A stretch of DNA of 61,355 bases from assembly GCA_937885695.1 (NCBI GenBank), contig CALABP010000044.1, positions 1-61,355 of the forward strand, given 5' to 3'. The first letter of the stretch is position 1, and every line of letters starts with the position of its first letter. This stretch comes from DTU089 sp002440045. Its GTDB lineage: Bacteria > Bacillota > Clostridia > Oscillospirales > Acutalibacteraceae. The notes under the pieces are model-generated. The model saw only the letters and a program-made list of their open reading frames with translations. It did no database searches and was not told the origin of the DNA. The translations under genes and the position numbers were made by a program. This document shows positions 17,825 through 26,492 of this stretch, in pieces.

Positions 17825-20113
17825 ATGCAAAATGTGAGATATATTATAAAGAATATAGATGAAAACACGTTTTCTTCAAGCTTTGTTCTTGTAGACGAAG
17901 TTATGGGGAGCGCCGTTATAAAAAGGACGGACGAAAAAACGTTTGAAGTTTCAAATATTTTCATAAAAGAAGAATACAGGCGCTTTAAGCACGGCTCAAA
18001 AATACTTTCTGCCGCTTTTAGCGAGGTTAAAAAGCTCGGCGGCGAAACACTTTTTGCCGAAGCCCCCGCAGAGCTTTTGCCGTTTTTTGAAAAAAACGGC
18101 TTTGCAAAGTGCGGCGTGACGTATAAAAAAGACGGCGCGCGATATATTAAGGTTGAAAAAAGCTTTGTTTTTGACGGCTGTATGTGGCTCTCTTTTAATA
18201 AGGAGCTTGAAGCGGCAATTGTCAAAAAAAGCTTTAATTACACCCATACCCACGATAAAAACAGGGTTTATCTTACGGTTTCCGCTCTCGGGTTTTCCGA
18301 AATTTTTGTCAACGGCAAAAGCGTAAGCGACAGACTTTTTGCGCCCGCGTGGAGCAACTATAACGCGCGCGACCTTTCGGTTTTGTGCTATCCGATATTC
18401 GACACGCTCACTTACAGGGTGTATTACGAGCGCTTTGACATAACGGACCTTCTTGTTGACGGCAAAAACACCGTTGTATTTCACCTCGGCGGCGGCTGGT
18501 ACTGCCAGCACGAAAGCCGCAACGAGGGTATTAATAAATACGGCTTTTTAAAGCTCTGCTTTAAAATAACAAAAGACGGTGAAATAATCGCAAAAAGCGA
18601 CGGCGATACTCTTTTTACAAAGTCGTTTATCACGCGCGCCAACATATATTTCGGCGAAACGCAGGATTTGCGCCGCGGAAATTACGATTTTTCAACAGAA
18701 CCGACCTTCGGCGAATGGAAAAAATGCGACGAAGAAGCGGCGCCCCTTTCGCTTTTCAGACTTTCAAATTACCCCGAGGACAGAGTTGTCAGAAAGCTTT
18801 ACCCGAAATGCATTTTCAGGCGCGGCGACTATGCAATTTATGACATCGGCGAAAATGTTGCCGGCTTCCCCGTAATAAAAATCAAAGACGGCGCCGCCTT
18901 GGACGAGCGCTGCCTGCTGCGCTTTGCAGAGGAGCTTAAAAGCGACGGCTCTCTTGATTTTCACTATTCGGGCGGCAGGGGCAGAATGCAGTGTGAAGAA
19001 TATATTTACGACGGCAGCTGTAAAGCGGCGCTTCATCAGCATTTCACATGGCACGGCGCGCGCTATTTTGAAGTTTTGGGTGAAGCAGAGGTTTTGGAAT
19101 ACTGCGTTGCGCACACCGATATAAAGAAAATAATCTCTTTTAAATCGTCGGACCCCGTTTTGCAATGGATTTTTGACGCGTTTATAAGAACCCAGCTTGA
19201 CAACATTCACTGTTCTGTGCCGTCGGACTGCCCTCACCGCGAAAGGCTCGGCTACACGGGCGACGGCCAGCTTGCGTCGCGTGCCGTTATGACGTGCTTT
19301 GACGCAGAGGCTCTTTACAGAAAATGGCTTGATGACATAGCCGACAGTCAGGATATTTTCAGCGGTCACGTCGAACACACCGCACCGTTTTACGGCGGCG
19401 GTGGCGGTCCCGGCGGCTGGGGCGGCGCAATGGTTTTTGTGCCTTACAATTTTTATGAGTTTTACGGCGACAAAAACATTCTTGAAAAATATTATCCCAA
19501 TATGCTGCTTTATCTTGATTATATGGAGTCGCACAGCGAAAACTCGCTTGTTGTGCGCGGCGAAAAAGGCGGCTGGTGTCTCGGCGATTGGTGCGCGCCG
19601 CACAACAAAAACCGCTTGCCCGAGCCGTTTGTGAACACTTATTTTTACATCAGGGCGCTTATGTGCGTAATTGAAATTTCAAAAACTCTCAAAAAAGACT
19701 CTTCAAGATTGCAAGAAAGAGCCGAGCGCATTAAAAAGGCTTTTCTTGAAAAATATTTTGACGAAAAAAGCGGCGCGTTTTTCGGCTCTGTCGAAGCGGC
19801 TGACGCTTTCGGGTTCGATTTGGGGCTCGGAAACGAAAAAACGCTTGAAAACATTGTCGAAAAATACGAAAAGCTCGGCGAGTTTGACACGGGCATTTTC
19901 GGAACGTATGTATTAATAAAAACGCTTTGCGAAAACGGCGAAAAAGAGCTGGCAAAAAAGCTTCTTACAAGCAAAGGCGAAAATTCGTTTTATAATATGA
20001 TGAAGCACGGTGCAACAACCCTTTGGGAAAATTGGGACGGCTGTGATTCTCGCAATCACCCGATGTTCGGCGCGGTTACGGAGTTTATCGTAAAATATTT
20101 TAACGAGGTGTAA
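17825..20113 (+). CDS. GNAT domain fused to GH78 alpha-L-rhamnosidase-like enzyme
   Basis: About 762 aa. The start at 17825 (MQNVRYIIKNIDE) is chosen because GGAG lies 7 nt before it. Residues 1 to about 120 look like a GNAT acetyltransferase fold (NIFIKEEYRRFKHGSKIL, then LLPFFEKNGFAKCG), though the acetyl-CoA loop Q/R-x-x-G-x-G/A is degenerate. The rest is GH78-like: rhamnosidase N-terminal sandwiches, then the six-hairpin toroid with SDCPHRERLGYTGDGQ, EHTAPFYGGGGGPGGWGGA and the late GATTLWENWDG that carries the probable base. There is no signal peptide. It probably removes rhamnose or a related 6-deoxy sugar from imported glycans. The fusion is unusual; the two parts share one frame with no stop between them. 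Confidence 0.82.
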   Translation: MQNVRYIIKNIDENTFSSSFVLVDEVMGSAVIKRTDEKTFEVSNIFIKEEYRRFKHGSKILSAAFSEVKKLGGETLFAEAPAELLPFFEKNGFAKCGVTYKKDGARYIKVEKSFVFDGCMWLSFNKELEAAIVKKSFNYTHTHDKNRVYLTVSALGFSEIFVNGKSVSDRLFAPAWSNYNARDLSVLCYPIFDTLTYRVYYERFDITDLLVDGKNTVVFHLGGGWYCQHESRNEGINKYGFLKLCFKITKDGEIIAKSDGDTLFTKSFITRANIYFGETQDLRRGNYDFSTEPTFGEWKKCDEEAAPLSLFRLSNYPEDRVVRKLYPKCIFRRGDYAIYDIGENVAGFPVIKIKDGAALDERCLLRFAEELKSDGSLDFHYSGGRGRMQCEEYIYDGSCKAALHQHFTWHGARYFEVLGEAEVLEYCVAHTDIKKIISFKSSDPVLQWIFDAFIRTQLDNIHCSVPSDCPHRERLGYTGDGQLASRAVMTCFDAEALYRKWLDDIADSQDIFSGHVEHTAPFYGGGGGPGGWGGAMVFVPYNFYEFYGDKNILEKYYPNMLLYLDYMESHSENSLVVRGEKGGWCLGDWCAPHNKNRLPEPFVNTYFYIRALMCVIEISKTLKKDSSRLQERAERIKKAFLEKYFDEKSGAFFGSVEAADAFGFDLGLGNEKTLENIVEKYEKLGEFDTGIFGTYVLIKTLCENGEKELAKKLLTSKGENSFYNMMKHGATTLWENWDGCDSRNHPMFGAVTEFIVKYFNEV

Positions 20114-20114
20114 G

Positions 20115-20435
20115 ATGATTACAGTAAATCTTTATTACATCGGAGAAAACGCGCGTGCGTTCTCAGAAGAAATGGAAAATAGCGGAACCGCCGAAAAAAT
20201 CAGAAAGAAAAGCGGGAATGCGGGGTATGAATATTTCGTTTCGCTTTCCGAAGACACGGTTCTTCTTGTTGACAAATGGGAGTCCAAAGAAGCGCTTGAC
20301 AGACACCACAATTCGCCCGAGATGAAAGAAATTCTGCGCTTGCGCGAGAAATACGGACTTAAAGTAACGGCAGAACGCTTTTCTTCAATAGAACACGAAG
20401 AGATTCCCGAAAAAGACGCCGAATTTTTAAAATAA
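20115..20435 (+). CDS. ABM-fold (YgiN-like) small monooxygenase-type protein
   Basis: This 106-aa protein matches the antibiotic biosynthesis monooxygenase dimeric ferredoxin-like fold: an N-terminal strand MITVNLYYI, a central GYEYFVSLSEDTVLLVDKWESKEALDRHHNSPEMKEI with the typical W-x-S/D-x-x-A-L-x-x-H pattern. The gene starts 1 nt after the GNAT-GH78 stop, so they are co-transcribed. Substrate unknown; many members are metabolic or quinol-related. A strong terminator follows. Confidence 0.8.
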   Translation: MITVNLYYIGENARAFSEEMENSGTAEKIRKKSGNAGYEYFVSLSEDTVLLVDKWESKEALDRHHNSPEMKEILRLREKYGLKVTAERFSSIEHEEIPEKDAEFLK

Positions 20436-20439
20436 CACA

Positions 20440-20481
20440 AAAAAACAGCACAGTTATGCAACAGGTAGCTGTGCTGTTTTA
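20440..20481 (+). terminator. Terminator after the ABM gene
   Basis: AAAACAGCACAG (20442-20453) pairs perfectly with CTGTGCTGTTTT (20469-20480). Confidence 0.88.
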
Positions 20482-20487
20482 CTTTAC

Positions 20488-20514
20488 GGCCGTCGGGGTT
20501 CGTTCTCTTATGCT
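20488..20514 (+). repeat. GCATAAGAG hairpin repeat, half copy
   Basis: The stretch GGGGTTCGTTCTCTTATGCT matches the loop core and right arm of the hairpins at 4730 and 21954, but the left arm is missing. Confidence 0.5.
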
Positions 20515-20518
20515 TATT

Positions 20519-20633
20519 TCAAATGAAGATTTTTGTAAATTGTTACAGAAATATTCATTTTGAATGTTGACTTTGCTGTTTGGCAAGAATATAATAAAGA
20601 AAAATGTAAATTGTTACAAAAATCTTCATTTGA
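20519..20633 (+). promoter_or_regulatory. Strong promoter flanked by inverted operator repeats
   Basis: TTGACT (20567-20572) and TATAAT (20590-20595) with 17-bp spacing form a strong promoter. A 19-bp sequence at 20520-20538 occurs as a perfect inverted copy at 20614-20632, and a 14-bp near-palindrome TGTAAATTGTTACA occurs at 20534-20547 and 20605-20618. One copy lies upstream of -35 and the other just after the start site, reaching the ribosome site. This looks like a two-operator repression loop for the AAA ATPase gene. Confidence 0.75.
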
Positions 20634-20641
20634 GGTGCATT

Positions 20642-21937
20642 GTGGAAATTAAACGTGATTTATATTTATCTGCCCTGATAGACCGAAAAGAAAACGGTCT
20701 TGTTAAGGTTATAACCGGCATTCGCAGATGCGGAAAGTCATATCTGCTCAATACAATTTTTTATAATTATCTGATTTCGGAGGGCGTCAAAGCCGACCAC
20801 ATCATTCGCTTTGCGTTTGACTCTGCCGAAGATTTGCTTTCTATCGGCGAAAGCCTTATTAAACTTGAAAAAGAAAACAGAAAAGCTGACCCCGAAAAAT
20901 TTATGGCATATATACGCGCTCAAATCAAGGATGAAAAGACTTATTACCTTTTGCTTGACGAAGTTCAGCTTTTGGATTGCTTTGAAAGTGTCTTAAACGG
21001 GTATTTGCGCAAGGGCAATATTGACGTATATGTCACAGGCAGCAATGCAAAATTTCTTTCGAGCGACATCATTACGGAATTTGCAGGACGCGGCGATGAA
21101 ATAAGAATGTTTCCGCTCTCGTTTGCCGAATTTATGAGCGTATATAAAGGCGACAAATACGAGGGGTTGACCGAATATATGATGTACGGCGGAATCCCTC
21201 TTGTTGTGCTTCGCCAAAACGCAAATGACAAGGCGCGAACGCTTCAGAATCTGTTTGACGAAATATATATACGCGACATTGTTAAACGTAACAGGCTGAA
21301 AAAAGAGGACGAGCTTCAGGATTTATTGAACATTCTTTCATCATCTATCGGCTCTTTGACTAACCCCGAAAAGCTGAAAAATACTTTTCGCTCGGTAAAA
21401 AACAGCAAAATAACGACGAACACTATAAATAAGTATATTAAATGCCTTGAAGACGCGTTTCTTATTGAAGCCGTACAGCGTTATGACATAAAAGGCAAAG
21501 CGTATATCGATACGCCTAAAAAGTACTATTTTTCCGATTTGGGGTTGAGAAATGCGCGCATAAATTTCCGTCAGTTTGAGCAGACTCACGCTATGGAAAA
21601 TGTAATATATAACGAGCTTAAAATGCGCGGCTTCAATGTTGATGTGGGTGTTGTGCCCGTGGTACAGCGTAACGGCAGCGGCGTTTTGGAGCGAAAACAG
21701 CTTGAAGTCGATTTTGTGTGCAACCTCGGCTCTAAAAGATATTATATTCAGTCGGCGTATTCACTGCCGACCGAAGAAAAGCAGGAACAGGAAGTAAGAC
21801 CTTTTAAAAAGATTGAAGATTCTTTTAAAAAAATCATTGTAACAAAAGACGTTGTTCCCGAAACCTATGACGAAAACGGCGTGCTTACGGTGAATATTTA
21901 CGACTTTCTTTTTAATCCGCAGATTATAGAAAACTGA
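20642..21937 (+). CDS. AAA ATPase with DUF4143-type C-terminus
   Basis: About 431 aa, starting at GTG 20642 after a GAGG site (MEIKRDLYLSALIDRKENG). Walker A is GIRRCGKS near residue 30 and Walker B is YLLLDEVQ near 105; ITGSNA-type sensor 1 appears as VTGSNAKFLSS. The C-terminal half has the DUF4143 core (KKYYFSDLGLRNARI, EVDFVCNLG), a PD-(D/E)xK-like arrangement. This family (AAA_14 plus DUF4143) is common in Bacteroidetes and Firmicutes and has no established role. The gene is alone between terminators, with its own unusually well-marked promoter. Confidence 0.88.
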   Translation: MEIKRDLYLSALIDRKENGLVKVITGIRRCGKSYLLNTIFYNYLISEGVKADHIIRFAFDSAEDLLSIGESLIKLEKENRKADPEKFMAYIRAQIKDEKTYYLLLDEVQLLDCFESVLNGYLRKGNIDVYVTGSNAKFLSSDIITEFAGRGDEIRMFPLSFAEFMSVYKGDKYEGLTEYMMYGGIPLVVLRQNANDKARTLQNLFDEIYIRDIVKRNRLKKEDELQDLLNILSSSIGSLTNPEKLKNTFRSVKNSKITTNTINKYIKCLEDAFLIEAVQRYDIKGKAYIDTPKKYYFSDLGLRNARINFRQFEQTHAMENVIYNELKMRGFNVDVGVVPVVQRNGSGVLERKQLEVDFVCNLGSKRYYIQSAYSLPTEEKQEQEVRPFKKIEDSFKKIIVTKDVVPETYDENGVLTVNIYDFLFNPQIIEN

Positions 21938-21953
21938 CCGCTCTGTAAAATTC

Positions 21954-21995
21954 AGGCATAAGAGAGGCGAATCCGTGTTCGACCATCTTATGCCT
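21954..21995 (+). repeat. GCATAAGAG hairpin repeat, copy 2
   Basis: Perfect arms AGGCATAAGA (21954-21963) and TCTTATGCCT (21986-21995) surround a loop with GTGTTCG. Compared with copy 1 the outer pair of the stem has changed from A:T/A:T to A:T/G:C in a compensating way. Confidence 0.7.
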
Positions 21996-22000
21996 ATAAA

Positions 22001-22047
22001 ACAAAATCCCCGAAAGACTTAGTAACAAGGCTTTCGGGATTTTTATA
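22001..22047. terminator. Bidirectional terminator between convergent genes
   Basis: AAAATCCCCGAAAG pairs with CTTTCGGGATTTTT with a single bulge. It separates the AAA ATPase and malic enzyme genes, which converge here. Confidence 0.85.
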
Positions 22048-22052
22048 CTGCT

Positions 22053-23246
22053 TTAACGGCGGTTCTGTACCGTGCTTTTTCTTGTAACTCCGCTTTTTTC
22101 GGCGGCTTCTTTAACGGCGGCGGCAACCTTTAGCGCCGCGCTTTTATCAAGCGCCGAGGGGATAATATTTTCTGCGGTTATTTCGCTGTCGGGTATATGC
22201 GAAGCGAGCGCATATGCCGCGGCAAGCTTCATCTCTTCGTTTATTTCCGTGGCTTTTGCGTCAAGCGCGCCGCGAAAAACCCCCGGGAAAACAAGCACGT
22301 TGTTTATCTGGTTCGGAAAATCGGAGCGCCCCGTGCCGACAATCGCCGCGCCGCCCTTTTTTGCTTCATCGGGCATAATTTCGGGCGTGGGGTTTGCCAT
22401 GGCAAAAACAATTGCGTCCTTTGCCATTGTTTTAATATCGTCCGAAGAAAGAATATTCGGTGCGGATACGCCAATAAAAACATCGGCGTTTTTAATTGCG
22501 TCTTTAAGCGAGCCGCAAACGCCCGATTTGTTTGTTTTTTCAAGAAGTCGGCAGCGCTCTTCGCCCAATTCGACCGAATCTTTTGAGACTATTCCGCTGC
22601 GGTCAACGCATATAAGGTCGCCGACGCCCGCCGAAATAAGCATTTTTGCTATTGCGGTGCCTGCCGCACCGAGTCCGTTTATAACAACACGCACGGCGTG
22701 AATATCTTTTTTTACAGCTTTAAGCGCGTTTATAAGCGCCGCCGTAACAACAACGGCTGTGCCGTGCTGGTCGTCGTGAAAAATAGGAATGTCGCAAAGC
22801 TCTTTAAGCCTTTTTTCAATCTCAAAGCAGCGCGGTGCGGCAATATCCTCAAGATTGATGCCGCCGAACGAGCCTGAAAGAAGATATACCGTTTTAACAA
22901 TATCGTCAACGTCTTTTGATTTTATGCAAAGCGGGAACGCGTCCACGTCGGCAAACTCTTTAAACAGCGCGCATTTGCCCTCCATAACGGGCGTGCCCGC
23001 CTCGGGTCCTATGTCGCCCAAGCCGAGAACCGCCGTGCCGTCCGTGACAACCGCCACAAGGTTTGCGCGCCGCGTAAGCTCAAACGATTTTTCGGGGTCT
23101 TTTTGTATTTCAAGGCACGCTTCTGCTACGCCCGGCGTATAGGCAAGCGCCATATCTTCGCGCGTTGACACTGGGCAGCGCAGAGAAACCTCTATTTTGC
23201 CCTTCCATTCATAATGCTTTTTTAACGCTTCTTTTTTAATATCCAT
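22053..23246 (-). CDS. Malic enzyme (malate dehydrogenase, oxaloacetate-decarboxylating)
   Basis: The product is 397 aa, the short bacterial form without a phosphotransacetylase tail. Signatures: AYTPGVAEACLEI, VVTDGTAVLGLGDIGPEAGTP, the catalytic Lys in MEGKCALF, the metal-binding FHDDQHGTA and the Rossmann motif INGLGAAGTAI. It converts malate to pyruvate and CO2 with NAD(P) reduction, feeding pyruvate to the PFOR encoded nearby. The gene stands alone; a foldback element (23311-23401) and prfB lie upstream. NAD versus NADP use cannot be decided safely. Confidence 0.93.
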   Translation of the reverse strand: MDIKKEALKKHYEWKGKIEVSLRCPVSTREDMALAYTPGVAEACLEIQKDPEKSFELTRRANLVAVVTDGTAVLGLGDIGPEAGTPVMEGKCALFKEFADVDAFPLCIKSKDVDDIVKTVYLLSGSFGGINLEDIAAPRCFEIEKRLKELCDIPIFHDDQHGTAVVVTAALINALKAVKKDIHAVRVVINGLGAAGTAIAKMLISAGVGDLICVDRSGIVSKDSVELGEERCRLLEKTNKSGVCGSLKDAIKNADVFIGVSAPNILSSDDIKTMAKDAIVFAMANPTPEIMPDEAKKGGAAIVGTGRSDFPNQINNVLVFPGVFRGALDAKATEINEEMKLAAAYALASHIPDSEITAENIIPSALDKSAALKVAAAVKEAAEKSGVTRKSTVQNRR

Positions 23247-23310
23247 AAAAACACTCTTTTAATTGGGGCTGAAAAAATTTTTTTCGGCCTTCACGCAATT
23301 TTATACAGAA

Positions 23311-23401
23311 AAGGGGCTTGTAAAAAACGTTCAGAATGAATTAATCGAATGCTAAACGCCGCTTTTCTGCTTTTTGCGGTCCGGGCTTTTTTTACAGCCC
23401 C
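23311..23401. repeat. Foldback element with GGGGCT/AGCCCC ends, copy 1
   Basis: The ends GGGGCTTGTAAAAAA and TTTTTTTACAGCCCC pair over about 90 bp, with GAATTAATCGAATGCTAAAC inside. A longer relative lies at 24840-25012 and shares both ends and this inner sequence. No ORF is present, so it is a MITE-like or structured element. Confidence 0.65.
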
Positions 23402-23416
23402 GTACAGAATTTATTC

Positions 23417-23440
23417 GGAGCCGCCACATATGACGGCTCC
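23417..23440 (-). terminator. Hairpin after prfB
   Basis: GGAGCCG and CGGCTCC form a 7-bp stem 11 nt beyond the prfB stop. There is no strong T-run, so termination may be weak or use the foldback beyond. Confidence 0.45.
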
Positions 23441-23450
23441 GCAAAGTTAA

Positions 23451-24566
23451 TCAGTCTTTTTTCTCGTTTGCCTGCATTTTAAGGTATGCGTTGATAAATC
23501 CGTCAAGGTCGCCGTCCATAACCGCGTTGATGTTGCCGTTTTCAAAGCCCGTTCTGTGGTCCTTAACAAGCGTGTAGGGCATAAAGACGTATGAACGAAT
23601 CTGACTGCCCCAGGCAATTTCTTTCTGAACGCCCTTGATGTCGCTTATTTTTTCAAGATGCTCACGCTCTTTTATCTCAACAAGCTTTGACTTTAACATA
23701 CGCATTGCAACCTCGCGGTTCTGGTGCTGACTGCGCTCAACCTGGCACGCGCAGACAATGCCCGTGGGTATGTGCGTAAGGCGAACCGCAGACGAGGTTT
23801 TGTTAACCTTCTGTCCGCCTGCGCCCGACGAGCGGTAAACGTCCATTTTAATATCCTCGGGGGCGATTTCGATTTCAATACTGTCGTCGATTTCGGGCAT
23901 AACCTCAAGCGAAGCAAACGACGTGTGGCGTCTGCCCGAAGCGTCAAACGGCGAAACGCGCACAAGTCTGTGAATACCGCTTTCGCTCTTCATATAACCA
24001 TAGGCATTTTCGCCCTCAATAAGAATAACAGCCGATTTCAAGCCCGCCTCGTCGCCGTCGAGATAGTCAAGAGTCGAAACCTTAAAGCCGTGGCGCTCGC
24101 CCCAGCGGTTATACATTCTGAAAAGCATCTGCGCCCAATCCTGCGCCTCGGTGCCGCCCGCACCGGCGTGGAAGGTAAGAATGGCATTCTTTGAGTCGTA
24201 TTCGCCCGAAAGAAGCGTTGAAAGAGTCATCGACTCAAGCGTTGAAATAAAGGTATCAACACTGCCGCGGCACTCGGGCAAAAGGCTTTCGTCCTCCTCC
24301 TCGTTTGCAAGTTCTATTAAAGTGAGTGTGTCGTCAAACGAAGCGGCAAGGTCGTCATAAGCATTTATCTTGTTTTTAAGCGCCGCTGTGCGCTGAAGCA
24401 CCTTTTGAGAGTTCTGAATATCGTCCCAAAAACCGTCTTTCGCGCTTTCGGCTTCAAGCTCTTTCACTTCGTCTTTCATCTTTGAAAGACCGAGAGCCTC
24501 CGCGAGGTCTTTAAGCTTGTCGCCGTAAGAAAGAAGCTCAAGCCTTAATTCTTCAAATTGAAGCAT
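23451..24566 (-). CDS. prfB: Peptide chain release factor 2 (no programmed frameshift)
   Basis: The product is 371 aa and complete. The stop-recognition motif SPF is in RVSPFDASGRRHTS, and the peptidyl-hydrolysis GGQ is at residues 250-252 (SGAGGQKVNKTSSAVR). RF2 reads UGA and UAA. In many bacteria prfB needs a +1 frameshift at CTT-TGA-C around codon 26; here the matching place reads CTT-TCA-AAG (complement of 24483-24488) and the frame is open, so that autoregulation is absent. It has its own promoter (24663-24691). Confidence 0.97.
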   Translation of the reverse strand: MLQFEELRLELLSYGDKLKDLAEALGLSKMKDEVKELEAESAKDGFWDDIQNSQKVLQRTAALKNKINAYDDLAASFDDTLTLIELANEEEDESLLPECRGSVDTFISTLESMTLSTLLSGEYDSKNAILTFHAGAGGTEAQDWAQMLFRMYNRWGERHGFKVSTLDYLDGDEAGLKSAVILIEGENAYGYMKSESGIHRLVRVSPFDASGRRHTSFASLEVMPEIDDSIEIEIAPEDIKMDVYRSSGAGGQKVNKTSSAVRLTHIPTGIVCACQVERSQHQNREVAMRMLKSKLVEIKEREHLEKISDIKGVQKEIAWGSQIRSYVFMPYTLVKDHRTGFENGNINAVMDGDLDGFINAYLKMQANEKKD

Positions 24567-24662
24567 ATATAATTTCCTTTCGATAATAAAATTAGGGTGC
24601 GAAAAAAGAAATATTAACGGTTCATAATCATCCTACCCGATAACATATTTTTACAAATACAT

Positions 24663-24691
24663 ATTATAACCAATTTTATTCATTCTGTAAA
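24663..24691 (-). promoter_or_regulatory. Promoter of prfB
   Basis: On the minus strand TTTACA (24691-24686) and TATAAT (24668-24663) are 17 bp apart, giving a 5' UTR of about 90 nt. Confidence 0.75.
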
Positions 24692-24794
24692 GAGGGAAAA
24701 TGGCAGGGTATCGGAGAGGAAATTTCGCTTTTGCCGTCAGACTGACGGTAAAATAATCCGGCTCGGGCATTTTCAAGTGATTTCAATAAAAACA

Positions 24795-25012
24795 GGGGCT
24801 GTAAAAAACTTACAGCCCCCTACAGTTTTACAAGGGAAAGGGGCTTGGAAAAATGTTCAGAATGAATTAATCGAATGCTAAACGCCGTTTTCGGCGTTTA
24901 GTACTTGCCCGACGGCGTACAAAGGTACTCCGAGGGTGAGATTAATTCATAGCAAAAAGCATTAAGTTGTCATTTCTTTGTTTTTTGCGGTCTGGACTTT
25001 TTTTACAGCCCC
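24795..25012. repeat. Compact hairpin plus foldback element copy 2
   Basis: A 10-bp hairpin GGGGCTGTAA/TTACAGCCCC (24795-24819) is followed by an element (24840-25012) with ends GGGGCTT and AGCCCC. Inside, ATGAATTAATC pairs with GATTAATTCAT and AACGCCG pairs with CGGCGTT. It is like copy 1 (23311-23401) with about 80 extra bases. The gap between prfB and the transporter gene holds no gene. Confidence 0.65.
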
Positions 25013-25031
25013 TGTGGGATTAAGGTGAAAT

Positions 25032-26492
25032 TCAGTCGTCTTCCTTTTGGGCTTTTTCTTTTTCTTTAAAAGCCTTTTCTTTGGACGCTTTTTCGTCGTC
25101 CTCGGGTTCTTCTATAGGGAAGATTTCGACTTTGATTTTTTCTATTCGTCTGTCCTCAACCTTTAAAACGGTGAACTTGACGTTTTCAAATGTGACCTCG
25201 TTCATTTCGCCGTCTTTGGGTATGTACTGAAGATTGTCAATGATAAAGCCCGCAAGCGTTTCATAGTCGCCGTCGGGGAGCTTTTTGCCTATAAGCTCGT
25301 CGATTTCTTCAATATCTATTGTGCCGTCAACGGTAAATGTCGTGTCGTTTATCTTTGAAATTTCTTCATCCTCGTCGTCGTATTCGTCCTGAATATTGCC
25401 CATAATTGCTTCGACAATATCTTCAAGCGTTAAAAGGCCGGCTGTTCCGCCGTATTCGTCAACAACGATAGCCATTTGAACGTGCTGTGCGCTCATTTCG
25501 GTGAAAAGCTCGCCGCACGCTTTTGATTCGGGAATAAAGTAAGGCTCGCGCAGAATGGAGCGGAGAGTCTGTTTTGTCGAGACCTGCTTGCCGACAAACT
25601 GCAAAAGGTCTTTAACGTGGATAATGCCGATGATGTTGTCGATGTCGTCCTCATACATCGGTATTCTTGAAAAGCCCTCTTTTGTCGAGAGGTTTATAAA
25701 ATCTTCAAGCGTTGTGTCGTTGACGTCAACCGCGACAATATCCGTTCTGTGGGTCATAATGTCGCCCGCGTCAAGGTCGTCGAACTCAAAGATGTTGTTT
25801 ATCATTTCTTTCTGGGTGTTTTCGATAACGCCCTTTTCTTCGCCCACGTCAACCATCATACGGATTTCTTCCTCGGTGACGACTTCTTCGTCGGCGTTCG
25901 GGTCAAAGCCCAAAAGCTTTACGACAAAGTTTGTTGATACCGAAAGAATTTTCACAAACGGCGCGGTGATTTTCGAGATGAAAAGAAGCACGCCGACAAC
26001 GGCAAACGAAACCTTTTCGGGCGCCTGCATTGCAATGCGCTTGGGGGCAAGCTCGCCCAAAACGAGCGAGAAATAAGACATAATGATTGTGATAAGCACA
26101 ACCGAAATAGGGGAAACAACCGAAACGGGTATATCCCACGCTTTTGTTACCGCAGCTGTGAGCATATCCGCAAAGTTTGTTGCAGCCGAAGCGGATGTTA
26201 AAAAGCCCGCAAGGGTAACGCCGATTTGAATGGTGGAAAGGAATCTGTTAGAGTTTTTTGTAAGCTTTACTACCTGCTTTGCTTTTTTGTGGCCGTCCTC
26301 AGCCATACGCTCTATTTTAGCGTCGTTAAGTGAAATAATGGCAATTTCGGACATTGCAAAAAATGCGTTTACAAGAACAAGAACAAGAAGCAGAATAAGC
26401 TTTAATACAAGTGAGCCTGCGCTTGTGTCGTCGCTTGATGCGGCGAGAGTTAAATATTGGGTGATAAAATTACCGGGCCCGGGGTCGTCCAT
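25032..26492 (-). CDS. CorC/CNNM-family transporter with CBS domains (hemolysin C-like)
   Basis: About 486 aa. The start at 26492 (MDDPGPGNFITQ) is chosen because GAAAGGAG lies upstream; an earlier start lacks one. The DUF21 membrane domain spans about residues 25-210 (FFAMSEIAIISLNDAKIERMAEDG and four hydrophobic segments). A CBS pair follows (MTHRTDIVAVD... to VDEYGGTAGLLTLEDIVEAIMG), then the C-terminal CorC_HlyC domain and a Lys/Glu-rich tail. The family moves or regulates Mg2+/Co2+ or Na+; the hemolysin name is historical. It is monocistronic. Confidence 0.92.
   Translation of the reverse strand: MDDPGPGNFITQYLTLAASSDDTSAGSLVLKLILLLVLVLVNAFFAMSEIAIISLNDAKIERMAEDGHKKAKQVVKLTKNSNRFLSTIQIGVTLAGFLTSASAATNFADMLTAAVTKAWDIPVSVVSPISVVLITIIMSYFSLVLGELAPKRIAMQAPEKVSFAVVGVLLFISKITAPFVKILSVSTNFVVKLLGFDPNADEEVVTEEEIRMMVDVGEEKGVIENTQKEMINNIFEFDDLDAGDIMTHRTDIVAVDVNDTTLEDFINLSTKEGFSRIPMYEDDIDNIIGIIHVKDLLQFVGKQVSTKQTLRSILREPYFIPESKACGELFTEMSAQHVQMAIVVDEYGGTAGLLTLEDIVEAIMGNIQDEYDDEDEEISKINDTTFTVDGTIDIEEIDELIGKKLPDGDYETLAGFIIDNLQYIPKDGEMNEVTFENVKFTVLKVEDRRIEKIKVEIFPIEEPEDDEKASKEKAFKEKEKAQKEDD

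Noticed and set aside
21964..21985. tRNA T-loop-like GTTCG in the hairpin loops
   Set aside because: No acceptor, D or anticodon arms can be drawn; the GTTCG is only a loop core of the hairpin repeat.
23063..23246. Phosphotransacetylase-fused malic enzyme
   Set aside because: The protein ends after the malic enzyme domain at 397 aa, so it is the short form.
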